Shown: piece by piece, positions 48,740 through 58,033 of the stretch
How positions within the stretch are numbered: position 1 is the first letter of the stretch
How the letters are laid out: every line of letters begins with the position of its first letter
DNA from: Zhongshania marina
GTDB lineage: Bacteria; Pseudomonadota; Gammaproteobacteria; Pseudomonadales; Spongiibacteraceae
Length of the DNA stretch: 64,000 bases
Assembly: GCF_002915595.1 (NCBI RefSeq)
Contig: NZ_PQGG01000006.1
Coordinates: forward strand, 1-64,000
Direction of reading: 5' to 3'
Program-made: the position numbers and the translations under genes
The notes under the pieces: model-generated
Seen by the model: the letters and a program-made list of their open reading frames with translations, nothing else
Told to the model about the DNA's origin: nothing
Database searches by the model: none

Positions 48740-50613
48740 TAGCGCCCCCGTGAACTATTCATTTGCAGCAGGCTTCGCAGCTGCGTATTTGCGGAGGTCA
48801 GCGTTAAAACATACTCCCTGCCCGAGAGCTGCTCGGTAATTTTGGCGTAACAAGCCACCTCAAATCCCTCAATACTGACATCGGCCAACACCGGCAAGAC
48901 CTCGGCGCTAACAACACGCAGGCTCTCACCGGCACGGGCACATACCTCAACCTTAAACTGCTTTGCCCCATTTTTCTTTCCCGCCATAACACTAAGCGTC
49001 AAGCTGATATTTTCCTTATAGGACTGCCATTCTTCAGGCGCTGATTCCAGCAGTAGGTCATAGGGTATCCCCACGCCAAGCACCTCAGTCAACATCACTG
49101 CATCGCCCATGCCCTTCAGTGACACGCTGATTCGGCGTCCAGCCAAGACCTGAACCGTTGACGCGGCAATGGTCGCTGGCGCCGCCAATATCTGCCCACC
49201 CACCGTACAGGACTCGATTCGTCCCGTCAGATTCACATTGTGACCAACAACACCGTACTTAGAACGCAGCTCAGAGCCAATATTGCCCGCCACCACATCG
49301 CCGGTATTTAAGCCGATACCAATCGTAATTTCCGGTAAATTATCGGCACGGTTGCGCTCATTTACCGTTTCAACCGCCAACTGCATTGCCACAGCACAAG
49401 CTAATGCGCGGTCACAATCGTCGCTATCACTTAACGGCGCGCCAAAAATGACGAGTATTCCGTCGCCAACAAACTCATCCACCGTTCCTCTAAAACGCTG
49501 AATTACCTCCGTCATGGCCGCAAAATAGTTATTTAATAACTGCACGCATTGCTCAGGGGCAAGCTGCTGGCTCAGTGCAGAAAATCCACGAATATCCGCC
49601 ATTAAGATGGTGACTTGGCGCAGCTCGCCCCCCAATTGCAAGCCGTCATTGTCATCGAGCAAACGCTGGACGATCTCGTCAGACAGGTAGCGCCCGAAAA
49701 TCTTACGTATAAAGCGCTGACTTTTTTCCAGCTCAGCAAGATACTCCCGCTCGCGGTCTCGCCAGCGTTTCGCTTCTAACGAGGCGCCAATCCTTGCTCG
49801 CAGCAATGTGCCGTTTACGGGCTTAAGCAGGTAATCGCTGGCGCCCGCGTCAATGCACCGCACCGCGCCCTCCTCGTCCTGCATTCCACTGACCACCACT
49901 ACCGGAATACGGCGTAGAGCCTCGTCAGCGCGAATAACCTGTAATACCTCATAGCCGTTCATATCCGGCATCACCAAATCCAGCAATACCAAATCTGGCT
50001 CGGCGCTGCGCATAATCTCCAAACACCGTGCGCCGCTGGCGGCCTCAATTACCATATAATTTTGACGTTGCAACTGATGGGCCAATAAATCACGGCTACT
50101 GTCATTGTCGTCAACCACCAAAATGCTGGCGGCCATATGCTCGCGATCATCGCGGATAATACCGCGCTTAAAACTCTTGAAAATTGCCGCAATTGGGTCT
50201 GATGCGACCTTGCCGTCATCACCCAGGTTAAATTGCTCTAAACGCCCCTGAAACAAACGCGACTGGTGGCGAATCTGCCTAATATAGTCGCCAGCCACCT
50301 CGTCATCACAATCCTCAAGCAACATATCGCCGTAACCATCGACAAGACCAATGGCATTGCGTAAATCGTGACGTAAACGAGAAAGCTCGGTTTGAGAATC
50401 TTGCGCAAAACCAGATATAGACGCCAACATTTCCGTCATCGTCACCGCGGCCTTCGCAATTTTTTTCACATCGGCCTTTAATTCAGACGACTGCGAAATA
50501 GCATCCTGCTCCAACAAAGACTCGGTAAACGCCTGCACCGACGCCAAGGGCGCCTGCAAAGACTGGCGCTGATCATCCAAATACGCCCTGAATATACGAT
50601 CGCGATTACTCAA
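48739..50613 (-). CDS. Receiver-linked class III nucleotide cyclase with HisKA-like domain
   Basis: The protein of about 624 residues begins at TTG 50613, which has GGGGGGA 8 bp upstream (the frame is open to 50676). Residues 50-130 look like a HisKA dimer domain with His82 in RLRHDLRNAIGLVDGYGDML, but no kinase ATPase domain follows. A receiver follows (Asp212 in LVLLDLVMPDMNGYEV), then a coiled-coil linker and a class III cyclase domain with metal residues Asp340 (LMADIRGFS) and Asp384 (EFVGDGILVIFGAP). The residue that is Lys in adenylate cyclases is Glu380 here. A C-terminal region of about 120 residues has no assignment. Product (cAMP or cGMP) is uncertain. Confidence 0.85.
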   Translation of the reverse strand: MSNRDRIFRAYLDDQRQSLQAPLASVQAFTESLLEQDAISQSSELKADVKKIAKAAVTMTEMLASISGFAQDSQTELSRLRHDLRNAIGLVDGYGDMLLEDCDDEVAGDYIRQIRHQSRLFQGRLEQFNLGDDGKVASDPIAAIFKSFKRGIIRDDREHMAASILVVDDNDSSRDLLAHQLQRQNYMVIEAASGARCLEIMRSAEPDLVLLDLVMPDMNGYEVLQVIRADEALRRIPVVVVSGMQDEEGAVRCIDAGASDYLLKPVNGTLLRARIGASLEAKRWRDREREYLAELEKSQRFIRKIFGRYLSDEIVQRLLDDNDGLQLGGELRQVTILMADIRGFSALSQQLAPEQCVQLLNNYFAAMTEVIQRFRGTVDEFVGDGILVIFGAPLSDSDDCDRALACAVAMQLAVETVNERNRADNLPEITIGIGLNTGDVVAGNIGSELRSKYGVVGHNVNLTGRIESCTVGGQILAAPATIAASTVQVLAGRRISVSLKGMGDAVMLTEVLGVGIPYDLLLESAPEEWQSYKENISLTLSVMAGKKNGAKQFKVEVCARAGESLRVVSAEVLPVLADVSIEGFEVACYAKITEQLSGREYVLTLTSANTQLRSLLQMNSSRGR

Positions 50614-50771
50614 GCACCGTCCCCCCTGAAAAATTCTAAATGAGATTATCAGATTTCGAGCATCTAATGCGCTCAATGCCTATTTCTGTGCAGCGAATAT
50701 CGTCAAGCACTGGCCAACCCAGCCACCGCGCACTATAATGCGCGCACGTTTTTCGACGGCAGCAGAAATTA

Positions 50772-50848
50772 GGGCCCATAGCTCAGTTGGTTAGAGCATC
50801 CGACTCATAATCGGCAGGTCCCAGGTTCAAGTCCTGGTGGGCCCACCA
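50772..50848 (+). tRNA. tRNA with CAU anticodon (Met or lysidine-modified Ile2)
   Basis: The 77-nt gene folds well: acceptor GGGCCCA/TGGGCCC, D-arm GCTCAGTTGGTTAGAGC, anticodon loop CTCATAA (anticodon CAT), T-arm CCAGGTTCAAGTCCTGG, with CCA encoded. The first base pair of the anticodon stem is a T-C mismatch. In Pseudomonas a CAU tRNA follows rpoD, and tRNA-Ile2 is often G-C rich in the acceptor stem, so Ile2 is possible; elongator Met cannot be ruled out. Confidence 0.93.
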
Positions 50849-50884
50849 TTTATAGAAGTCGCGACACAAGTCGCGCATCCGACC

Positions 50885-50916
50885 TTAGTCTAGTTGATTT
50901 AAGCGAGCTAGACTAA
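50885..50916 (+). terminator. Possible terminator after the tRNA gene
   Basis: A perfect 9-bp stem TTAGTCTAG/CTAGACTAA (50885-50893 with 50908-50916) with a 14-base loop lies 37 bp beyond the tRNA end. No strong U-run follows. Confidence 0.4.
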
Positions 50917-51065
50917 ATACCCTCTCCTCCGTATCCCGCAATACCTGCAGTCAAGGCGCAAACCTATCTCGTCGATTCCGACGATTTTCTTGTTATCTTG
51001 AACTGCTATTATTTTTTCTCATTAACAATCTATAAATTTGAACACAACAATTAAACGAGACCCAC

Positions 51066-51347
51066 ATGAGCGCCCTCTTAAAAACGCGGGAAACAGCGGT
51101 ATGGCTAATTCTGATGGTGGTATCCATTAGCAACTGGGTACTCGGCAGCCAACGCAGCTCGCTTGAATCCGACAGTTCCGCCGCCGTTATCATTTTACTG
51201 ACACTCGCCTTTTTCAAAGTCAGTTTAATCATGCAGTATTTTATGGAGGTGCGGCACGCCAACAACGAGTTAAAGGTCAGCTGCAATCTTTGGTTACTAG
51301 CTGTATTTTTATTGGTGACTAGCGCAAATGTAGGAGTGTTCAATTGA
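51066..51347 (+). CDS. Small membrane protein, prokaryotic cytochrome c oxidase subunit IV-like
   Basis: The 93-residue protein has three hydrophobic segments (AVWLILMVVSISNWVLG, SAAVIILLTLAFFKVSLIMQYF, LWLLAVFLLVTSANVGVF). The AFFKVSLIMQYFMEVRHA segment is characteristic of the subunit IV/NorF-like family. It is coupled to a subunit III-like gene by a 4-bp overlap, without catalytic subunits nearby. It may serve a haem-copper enzyme encoded elsewhere. Confidence 0.8.
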   Translation: MSALLKTRETAVWLILMVVSISNWVLGSQRSSLESDSSAAVIILLTLAFFKVSLIMQYFMEVRHANNELKVSCNLWLLAVFLLVTSANVGVFN

Positions 51348-51928
51348 ATACCGGCATCAGCAGCATGAGCAAACCAAAACGAATTACCGGCGACGCCATC
51401 ATTTGGGTAATGATTCTGGGCGATATGACCAATTTTATGATTGGCTTTGCCTACTATGGTTATTTGCGCAATGCCGACCTTGCCCTGTTTAGGCAATCGC
51501 AAGAGACACTTAGCATTCCCATAGGTGCAAGCAACTCACTCATTATGCTATTTAGCTCTTGGCTGATGGTATTAGCCCTGAGCTGTGTTCGTCAGGGACG
51601 GCACAAACAAGCGGCAAATTTTGTCCTTGGCGCCCTCGCTTGCGGCCTCGCATTCACGGCACTTAAAGCTTGGGAGTTTGCGCAAAAGGCCGAGGCCGGC
51701 ATCCATTTTCTGACTAATGATTTTTATACCTTGTACTACACACTCACGGGGCTGCATTTCACCCACGTAGTGGTCGGCACCGGATTACTGGCCTGTTACG
51801 CCTATATTTTAAAAAATAAGCCAATGACTCCCGGCAAAGTATTCTATTTTGAAACCGCCGCGATTTACTGGCATATGGTTGATCTGCTGTGGATAGTTAT
51901 ATTTACATTGATGTACTTACTACCCTGA
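51344..51928 (+). CDS. Haem-copper oxidase subunit III-like protein (NorE-like)
   Basis: The 194-residue integral membrane protein has five hydrophobic helices and subunit III features: WVMILGDMTNFMIGFAYYGY, ALKAWEF with the conserved Glu, TGLHFTHVVVGTG and AAIYWHMVDLLWIVIFTLMYL. NorE proteins of this type accompany nitric oxide reductases. A TTG at 51344 with TAGGAG upstream overlaps the previous stop; an ATG at 51365 is the alternative. No norCB is in the window. Confidence 0.82.
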   Translation: MNTGISSMSKPKRITGDAIIWVMILGDMTNFMIGFAYYGYLRNADLALFRQSQETLSIPIGASNSLIMLFSSWLMVLALSCVRQGRHKQAANFVLGALACGLAFTALKAWEFAQKAEAGIHFLTNDFYTLYYTLTGLHFTHVVVGTGLLACYAYILKNKPMTPGKVFYFETAAIYWHMVDLLWIVIFTLMYLLP

Positions 51929-51983
51929 AACAACAGCCAACATCTCAACCTGCTCATGCTCTCTTAAACTCTGTTTAACTTTA

Positions 51984-52019
51984 GCAGCCGCCCCGTACAC
52001 CTATATACGGAGCGGCTGC
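51984..52019 (+). terminator. Strong hairpin after the subunit III-like gene
   Basis: GCAGCCGC/GCGGCTGC outside and CCGTA/TACGG inside form a 13-bp stem with one C-A mismatch, 55 bp beyond the gene. No U-tract follows. The rest of the 275-bp spacer to 52203 shows no convincing gene. Confidence 0.5.
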
Positions 52020-52203
52020 AGCTACATGCCGCCAATGCAAATTTGTCTTAAATCAAAATTCAGTGCGAATTAACACACTGACGCTAGCTTCATGCTTTTG
52101 ATCTCGATTTAATTAATTCCTATACACGTACGGGCCGAGATGACGCGTTAGCACAGCACCGCAAGTCTTAGGTATTGAGTATTGGATTCGAGAGAAACAA
52201 ACA

Positions 52204-52407
52204 ATGCATGATAAAAAGGCAAATTTTGTCGGTGATGCCAAGCGAGGCAGTTTATATACCGAAACCACCTTAAGTGCGCAAGAATTCACAGAATTGAAGC
52301 GTCGCATACTTAGCGACTCAGCACGCAAAATTAGTATTGATGAAAAAATTGAAAGCCTAAAGAAAGAGCTAGATTTTTTACGCAGGACATCACAGAAGAT
52401 TCTATAA
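52204..52407 (+). CDS. Small hypothetical protein (67 residues)
   Basis: I do not recognise it. The protein is charged and mostly helical, with a C-terminal segment (ISIDEKIESLKKELDFLRRTSQ) likely to form a short coiled coil. GAGAGAAACAAACA precedes the ATG, giving a plausible ribosome site. It stands alone between the oxidase pair and a convergent MFS gene. No signal or membrane segment is seen. Confidence 0.5.
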   Translation: MHDKKANFVGDAKRGSLYTETTLSAQEFTELKRRILSDSARKISIDEKIESLKKELDFLRRTSQKIL

Positions 52408-52506
52408 GCCCTGCGTTCGCAGCCCGCTAAGAAATGTCGTTTCTAGAAAATCCGACCTTAGGGTGGCTACGTCCTTTGTATTTATGCAAACCCAAAATAG
52501 AACGAA

Positions 52507-53820
52507 TTAATCTACAGCCTCCAAATGTTTGTTAATGCGCAAGGCTAGTAGTGTACACACCGCACCAGAAATCAAATATAAGCTCACCGCCACCAAGCCT
52601 AAATGTACTGATAGGCCCAGCGCAATAAGGGGCGCAAAGGCCGCCCCAAACAACCACGCAAAGTCCGACGTTAAAGCTGCACCGGCGTAGCGGAAACGGC
52701 GCTCAAAGTTTGCGGTTACCGTTCCTGAGGCCTGCCCATAGGAGATACCTAGCAAGGCGAATCCGATAAGAATAAAAGCGTCTTGCATCACGGGTGTTCC
52801 GCTCATTAGTAGCGGCGCAAATAATGCAAATATTGCGATCAGTACCGCCATTAAAGATACGGTGGTGCGTTTGCCTATACGGTCAGCAATCACTCCAGAC
52901 AGAATGGTTGCGACAATCCCGATGCACGCACCAAACACTTGAACAATTAATACATTGCCAATGAGCTGCGATTCACCAAGCAATATCCACGACAGCGGAA
53001 AGATAGTCACAATATGAAAAAGTGCGTAGCTTGCCAAAGCAGCAAAGGCGCCAAGGAATATGTTTGGGCCTTGCTTATCTAGCATTTCGCGGGTGCTGAT
53101 TGGCTCTAACTCGCTTTCTTCTAAGGCCATTGTGTACTCTTCTGTGAGTACCAAGCGCAGGCGAGCAAACAGAGCTACTACGTTAATTGCAAAGGCAACA
53201 AAGAAAGGATAGCGCCAGGCCCATGCTTGAAAATCTTCGCTACTTACGCTGTGAATCAAATAGAAGAATAATAAATTAGCAATTAAAAAACCGATTGGCG
53301 CGCCGAGCTGCCCCATCATCGCATACCAGCTGCGCTTGGCTCGCGGAGCGTTTAATACTAATAGCGACGGCAAGCCATCCCAAGAACCGCCAAGAGCAAA
53401 GCCTTGTAAAATACGGAACATGGCCAACAAGAAAATGGAGGCCCCACCCAAGGTGCCGTAACCCGGCAAGAAGGCGATACCGGCCGTGGCTGTACCTAGT
53501 AAAAACAAGGAAGTGGTAAGTTTTACGCTGCGGCCCCAGCGGCGCTGAATATTCATAAACAAGGCGGTGCCGAAAGGTCTGGCAATAAATGCCATAGAGA
53601 AAATGGCAAATCCGTATAACATGCCTTCTAAGCTACTGGCGAAGGGAAAGAACACGCCGGGGAATACCAGTACGCAGGCAATGCCAAACACGAAGAAGTC
53701 AAAGTGTTCAGAGGCGCGCCCAATAACGACCCCTATGGCTATTTCGCTAGGAGCAACGGAGGAGTGCCCCGCTGGCGTTTGCATATCATGTGTGGAGGAG
53801 CTATTTGTGGTACTGGCCAT
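52507..53820 (-). CDS. MFS transporter, metabolite:H+ symporter-like
   Basis: The 437-residue protein has about 12 hydrophobic segments. The N-terminal IGVVIGRASEHFDFFVFGIACVLVFPGVFFP and loop 2 FIARPFGTALFMNIQRRWGR resemble the MHS (metabolite:proton symporter) branch; a second half begins near VIADRIGKRTTV. ATG at 53820 is preferred, with GGAAG about 11 bp upstream; the frame is open to 53991. It is divergent from cyoA. Substrate unknown. Confidence 0.82.
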   Translation of the reverse strand: MASTTNSSSTHDMQTPAGHSSVAPSEIAIGVVIGRASEHFDFFVFGIACVLVFPGVFFPFASSLEGMLYGFAIFSMAFIARPFGTALFMNIQRRWGRSVKLTTSLFLLGTATAGIAFLPGYGTLGGASIFLLAMFRILQGFALGGSWDGLPSLLVLNAPRAKRSWYAMMGQLGAPIGFLIANLLFFYLIHSVSSEDFQAWAWRYPFFVAFAINVVALFARLRLVLTEEYTMALEESELEPISTREMLDKQGPNIFLGAFAALASYALFHIVTIFPLSWILLGESQLIGNVLIVQVFGACIGIVATILSGVIADRIGKRTTVSLMAVLIAIFALFAPLLMSGTPVMQDAFILIGFALLGISYGQASGTVTANFERRFRYAGAALTSDFAWLFGAAFAPLIALGLSVHLGLVAVSLYLISGAVCTLLALRINKHLEAVD

Positions 53821-53967
53821 GGCGCGGCTTACTTCCAAAATTTGTGAATATCGAAAGACTACTCTTATTGCGGCGAGCCAGCCATAGGACAAATTGTCCA
53901 ATTCTTTCCCCCAAGCAATTAGCTTAGAGTTTGCACCCTCTCCTAACATCTGGACTTGCGAGTGGCG

Positions 53968-54933
53968 ATGTCGATTCTCAGAACTCTGCACAAAACATCT
54001 ATTGCGGCCCTTGGTTTCGCACTATTAGCGGGCTGCGACACGGTGGTCATGTCTCCTTCAGGTGATATCGCCGCGCAGCAGGCGAGCTTGATTATATGGG
54101 CGACGGTATTGATGTTGATTGTGGTTATACCGGTCATTGTTCTCACCCTGCTATTTGCATGGCGCTATCGTTCCAGCAATAAGAACGCGACCTATGCACC
54201 GGACTGGGATCATTCCACTAGCTTAGAACTGGTCATTTGGGCTGCACCGCTCGCCATTATTATTGCCCTAGGCGCCTTAACTTGGGTTAGCACTCACCAG
54301 CTAGACCCTTATCGCCCACTGGATCGTATCAGTGAAGGCCAGCCTGTTCCCGAGGGCGTAGAACCACTAATCGTTGAAGTCGTAGCAATGGATTGGAAGT
54401 GGCTGTTCTTCTATCCCGAGCAAGGTATTGCGGTAGTTAATCAGCTTGCGGCCCCGGTAGATCGCCCCATTAAATTCAAGATCACCGCCACCACAATGAT
54501 GAACTCGTTTTATATTCCAGCCCTAGCGGGACAAATCTACGCTATGGGCGGTATGGAAACCCAGCTACATGCAGTCATCAACGAAGCCGGCAGTTACGAC
54601 GGCTTTTCTGCAAACTATTCTGGCGCCGGTTTTAACGGTATGCGTTTTAAATTTCTTGGTATGTCTGAAAGTAATTTTGAGCAATGGGTGGCCAAGGTGA
54701 AAAGCGACGGCGATGACCTCAGCCGCAAAGCCTACAAAGAGCTAGAAGTTCCTAGCGAATACAACCCTGTTCACTACTACAGCAAAGTAGAGCCAGGACT
54801 TTACGACGCCATTCTCAATCGCTGCGTCGACCCAGGTAGCATTTGCATGAAGGATTTAATGTCCCACCACCATCGTGATGATAAGGCCGCAGAAAAGTCG
54901 AATGCGCCAAGTGAGAGCCACCATGCCCACTAA
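53968..54933 (+). CDS. cyoA: Ubiquinol oxidase subunit II (CyoA)
   Basis: Subunit II of the bo3-type quinol oxidase. The precursor of about 321 residues has a lipobox LLAGC (Cys23), two membrane helices, and a periplasmic cupredoxin domain (VVAMDWKWLFFYPEQGIAVVNQ, MMNSFYIPALAGQIYAMGGM). The CuA ligands of cytochrome oxidases are missing (NYSGAGFNGMRF where Cys-x3-Cys would be), which marks a quinol oxidase. The ATG at 53968 is chosen over TTG at 53956. The His-rich tail (SHHHRDD, SHHAH) is notable. Confidence 0.93.
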   Translation: MSILRTLHKTSIAALGFALLAGCDTVVMSPSGDIAAQQASLIIWATVLMLIVVIPVIVLTLLFAWRYRSSNKNATYAPDWDHSTSLELVIWAAPLAIIIALGALTWVSTHQLDPYRPLDRISEGQPVPEGVEPLIVEVVAMDWKWLFFYPEQGIAVVNQLAAPVDRPIKFKITATTMMNSFYIPALAGQIYAMGGMETQLHAVINEAGSYDGFSANYSGAGFNGMRFKFLGMSESNFEQWVAKVKSDGDDLSRKAYKELEVPSEYNPVHYYSKVEPGLYDAILNRCVDPGSICMKDLMSHHHRDDKAAEKSNAPSESHHAH

Positions 54934-55011
54934 ATCATTTGATGTATCTATAGCAAGCGCCTCGCGCTCTTCCCTTTCACTGACTAAGCCTTGCGGGCGC
55001 GGGTAATTCGT

Positions 55012-57006
55012 ATGTCTGAACAGTTCGAACTAAGCAAGCTAATATTCGGCCGACTCAGTTGGGAATCCATCCCACTTCACGACCCAATTATTTTGGCGAC
55101 TTTTGTCATGGTGCTATTAGGTGGTGGCGCAATTGTTGGCGCACTCACCTATTACAAAGTGTGGGGCTATTTGTGGCGGGAATGGATCACCAGCATTGAC
55201 CACAAGCGCATCGGCGTGATGTATATGATTTTGGGTATAGTCATGCTTTTGCGGGGCTTTGCCGATGCCATCATGATGCGTATTCATCAAGCCATGGCCT
55301 TTGGCGATGCGACCGGATATTTACCTCCCCATCATTACGACCAAATATTTACTGCCCACGGCGTCATCATGATTTTCTTTGTGGCCATGCCCTTTGTCGT
55401 TGGTCTAATGAACTATATTGTGCCGCTGCAAATTGGCGCCCGCGACGTCGCTTTCCCCTTCTTAAATAATTTAAGTTTTTGGATGACGGCAGCAGGTGCA
55501 GCACTCGTTATGGCATCGCTATTTATAGGCGAATTTGCCAAATCTGGCTGGCTAGCTTACCCGCCATTAACGGGGATATTACAAAGTCCGGGGGTCGGGG
55601 TAGATTATTATATTTGGTCCCTGCAAATAGCAGGGGTAGGGACGCTACTTTCTGGTATTAACTTCGTAGTGACCATTGTAAAAATGCGTGCACCCGGCAT
55701 GAATATGATGAAAATGCCGGTATTTGTATGGACGGCGCTATGTACTAATATTTTGATTGTCGCCGCCTTCCCTGTGCTTACCGCGGTGATGACCTTGCTT
55801 TCCCTCGACCGCTACTTAGGTATGAATTTTTTCACCAATGATCTTGGCGGTAACGCCATGATGTACGTAAACCTAATTTGGATTTGGGGTCATCCAGAAG
55901 TCTATATTCTAATTCTGCCTATTTTTGGCGTGTTCTCAGAAATAGTGTCTACCTACAGTGGCAAGCGTCTTTTTGGCTACTCGTCGATGGTCTACGCCAC
56001 ACTCGTCATTACCATATTGTCGTATTTGGTATGGCTGCATCATTTCTTTACGATGGGTTCTGGTGCAACGGTGAACAGCTTCTTTGGTATCACCACCATG
56101 ATCATCTCGATACCGACGGGTGCAAAAATATTTAACTGGCTGTTCACTATGTACCGTGGTCGCATCAAATTTGATGTCCCCATGTTGTGGACGGTTGGCT
56201 TTATGATTACCTTCGTTATTGGCGGCATGACTGGAGTGTTATTAGCTGTACCACCGGCTGACTTTGTACTGCATAACAGCTTGTTCCTTATTGCTCATTT
56301 CCACAATGTCATCATTGGTGGTGTGGTATTTGGCACCTTCGCCGCTATTACTTACTGGTATCCCAAAGTCACCGGCTACAAACTAGATCCATTTTGGGGT
56401 AAGGCATCATTCTGGTGCTGGTTCATCGGCTTCTATCTCGCCTTTATGCCGCTGTACATGCTCGGATTTATGGGCGTGACTCGACGTATGAGTCATTTTG
56501 ATGATCCGTCATTGCAGATCTGGTTCCAAATTGCCTTGGGCGGCGCGGTATTAATTGGCTTGGGTATCGCCTGTTTCTTAATCCAGCTTTACGTCAGCTA
56601 CAAAAAGCGCGACTCACTGCGCGACGAAACCGGCGACCCTTGGGATGGCCGCACGCTGGAGTGGTCAACCTCTTCACCACCACCAAAATACAACTTCGCA
56701 TTTACACCAAAGGTGTATGACAACGACGCGTGGTGGCACATGAAGGCAAATGGATTTGTGCGTCCAACAAGCGACTTCCTCGCCATCCATATGCCCAAAA
56801 ATACAGCGGCGGGAATTATTGTTGCCGGTATCAGCACCGTATTCGGCTTCGCGATGATTTGGCATATGTGGCTACTAGCCGGCCTTTCTTTTACCGGCTT
56901 AATTATTGCCATCATCATTCATACCTTTAACTACAAGCGCGACTACTATATTCCCGTCGAAGAAGTCGCTCGCACTGAAGCCCAACGCACAGAGGTACTA
57001 GCCTGA
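55012..57006 (+). CDS. cyoB: Ubiquinol oxidase subunit I (CyoB)
   Basis: The catalytic subunit reduces O2 to water and pumps protons. The 664-residue protein shows [10 protein letters not shown] (low-spin haem His), [15 protein letters not shown] (CuB His and cross-linked Tyr), WLHHFFTMG (CuB His pair) and [12 protein letters not shown] (haem ligands). About 15 membrane segments. ATG at 55012 gives the typical CyoB length. It lies between cyoA and cyoC. Confidence 0.95.
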   Translation: MSEQFELSKLIFGRLSWESIPLHDPIILATFVMVLLGGGAIVGALTYYKVWGYLWREWITSIDHKRIGVMYMILGIVMLLRGFADAIMMRIHQAMAFGDATGYLPPHHYDQIFTAHGVIMIFFVAMPFVVGLMNYIVPLQIGARDVAFPFLNNLSFWMTAAGAALVMASLFIGEFAKSGWLAYPPLTGILQSPGVGVDYYIWSLQIAGVGTLLSGINFVVTIVKMRAPGMNMMKMPVFVWTALCTNILIVAAFPVLTAVMTLLSLDRYLGMNFFTNDLGGNAMMYVNLIWIWGHPEVYILILPIFGVFSEIVSTYSGKRLFGYSSMVYATLVITILSYLVWLHHFFTMGSGATVNSFFGITTMIISIPTGAKIFNWLFTMYRGRIKFDVPMLWTVGFMITFVIGGMTGVLLAVPPADFVLHNSLFLIAHFHNVIIGGVVFGTFAAITYWYPKVTGYKLDPFWGKASFWCWFIGFYLAFMPLYMLGFMGVTRRMSHFDDPSLQIWFQIALGGAVLIGLGIACFLIQLYVSYKKRDSLRDETGDPWDGRTLEWSTSSPPPKYNFAFTPKVYDNDAWWHMKANGFVRPTSDFLAIHMPKNTAAGIIVAGISTVFGFAMIWHMWLLAGLSFTGLIIAIIIHTFNYKRDYYIPVEEVARTEAQRTEVLA

Positions 57007-57007
57007 G

Positions 57008-57640
57008 ATGTCACATTCTGCAGTAATACCCGCCGCCGGCGAATCTAGTAAATTTGAATTTTTAGAACGCGGCGAACACCACGTCGCCAATGGCACCCTG
57101 CTAGGTTTCTGGCTGTACTTGATGAGCGACTGCCTTGTATTCGCGGCGCTTTTTGCCACCTACGGTGTGTTAAGCCAAAACTTTGCTGGCGGACCAACTG
57201 GGGCAGATTTATTCGACCTTCCTCTAGTCGCCATCAACACTAGCTTTTTACTTTTCTCGTCGATCACCTACGGCTTTGCAATGTTGCAAATGCAACAAAA
57301 AAAGCTAAAAGGAACCATGATTTGGCTAGCCATTACCGGCGTGCTCGGCTCGGCCTTTCTAGGCTTAGAACTATATGAGTTCTACCACTTAATTCACCAA
57401 GGCGCAGGCCCACAGCGCAGCGCATTTTTATCATCATTCTTTACCTTGGTCGGCACCCACGGACTGCACGTTAGCTTCGGTATAATTTGGTTGGTCACAC
57501 TGCTGGTACAACTCAAGAAGCACGGACTTACCACCGCCAACCGCCGCCGCTTATTCTGCCTATCCATGTTCTGGCACTTTCTTGACGTAGTATGGATTGG
57601 CGTATTCACCATTGTTTATCTTATGGGATCAATGTCATGA
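57008..57640 (+). CDS. cyoC: Ubiquinol oxidase subunit III (CyoC)
   Basis: The 210-residue subunit has five membrane helices and family features [31 protein letters not shown] with Glu, [10 protein letters not shown] and [18 protein letters not shown]. It begins 1 bp after the cyoB stop and overlaps cyoD by 4 bp. Confidence 0.94.
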   Translation: MSHSAVIPAAGESSKFEFLERGEHHVANGTLLGFWLYLMSDCLVFAALFATYGVLSQNFAGGPTGADLFDLPLVAINTSFLLFSSITYGFAMLQMQQKKLKGTMIWLAITGVLGSAFLGLELYEFYHLIHQGAGPQRSAFLSSFFTLVGTHGLHVSFGIIWLVTLLVQLKKHGLTTANRRRLFCLSMFWHFLDVVWIGVFTIVYLMGSMS

Positions 57641-58002
57641 GCGAACATCATTTACACAGCTCGGAACATCACGAAGAAGAAGGCCCACACAGCAGTTTTA
57701 GCGGCTATATGATTGGGTTTATGGCCTCGGTTATACTCACCGCCATTCCCTTCTGGTTAGTGATGGCAGATGTACTCAGTTCACGCAATGCAACGGTCAT
57801 CGTCATTCTTGGCTTTGCCTTGGTGCAAATTTTGGTTCACATGATCTTCTTTTTGCATATGAATTTTCACTCCGAAGGCGGCTGGAATATGTTGTCGCTA
57901 ATATTTACGGTGGTGCTTTTGTTTATTACTTTAGCCGGCTCGCTCTGGGTGATGTATCACATGAACGTGAATATGATGCCAGGCATGATGGGCAGCAGCT
58001 AA
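57637..58002 (+). CDS. cyoD: Ubiquinol oxidase subunit IV (CyoD)
   Basis: The 121-residue subunit has three membrane helices and a His-rich N-terminus ([14 protein letters not shown]). The [35 protein letters not shown] segment is characteristic of CyoD. ATG at 57637 overlaps the cyoC stop. No cyoE (haem O synthase) follows. Confidence 0.93.
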   Translation: MSEHHLHSSEHHEEEGPHSSFSGYMIGFMASVILTAIPFWLVMADVLSSRNATVIVILGFALVQILVHMIFFLHMNFHSEGGWNMLSLIFTVVLLFITLAGSLWVMYHMNVNMMPGMMGSS

Positions 58003-58033
58003 TTAATAGCGATCACATACGCTTTGGTGACCT

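Noticed and set aside
53821-53967. RegA-type binding site (GCGGC-N5-GTCGC) upstream of cyoA
   Set aside because: Only the GCGGC half is present; the second half does not match.
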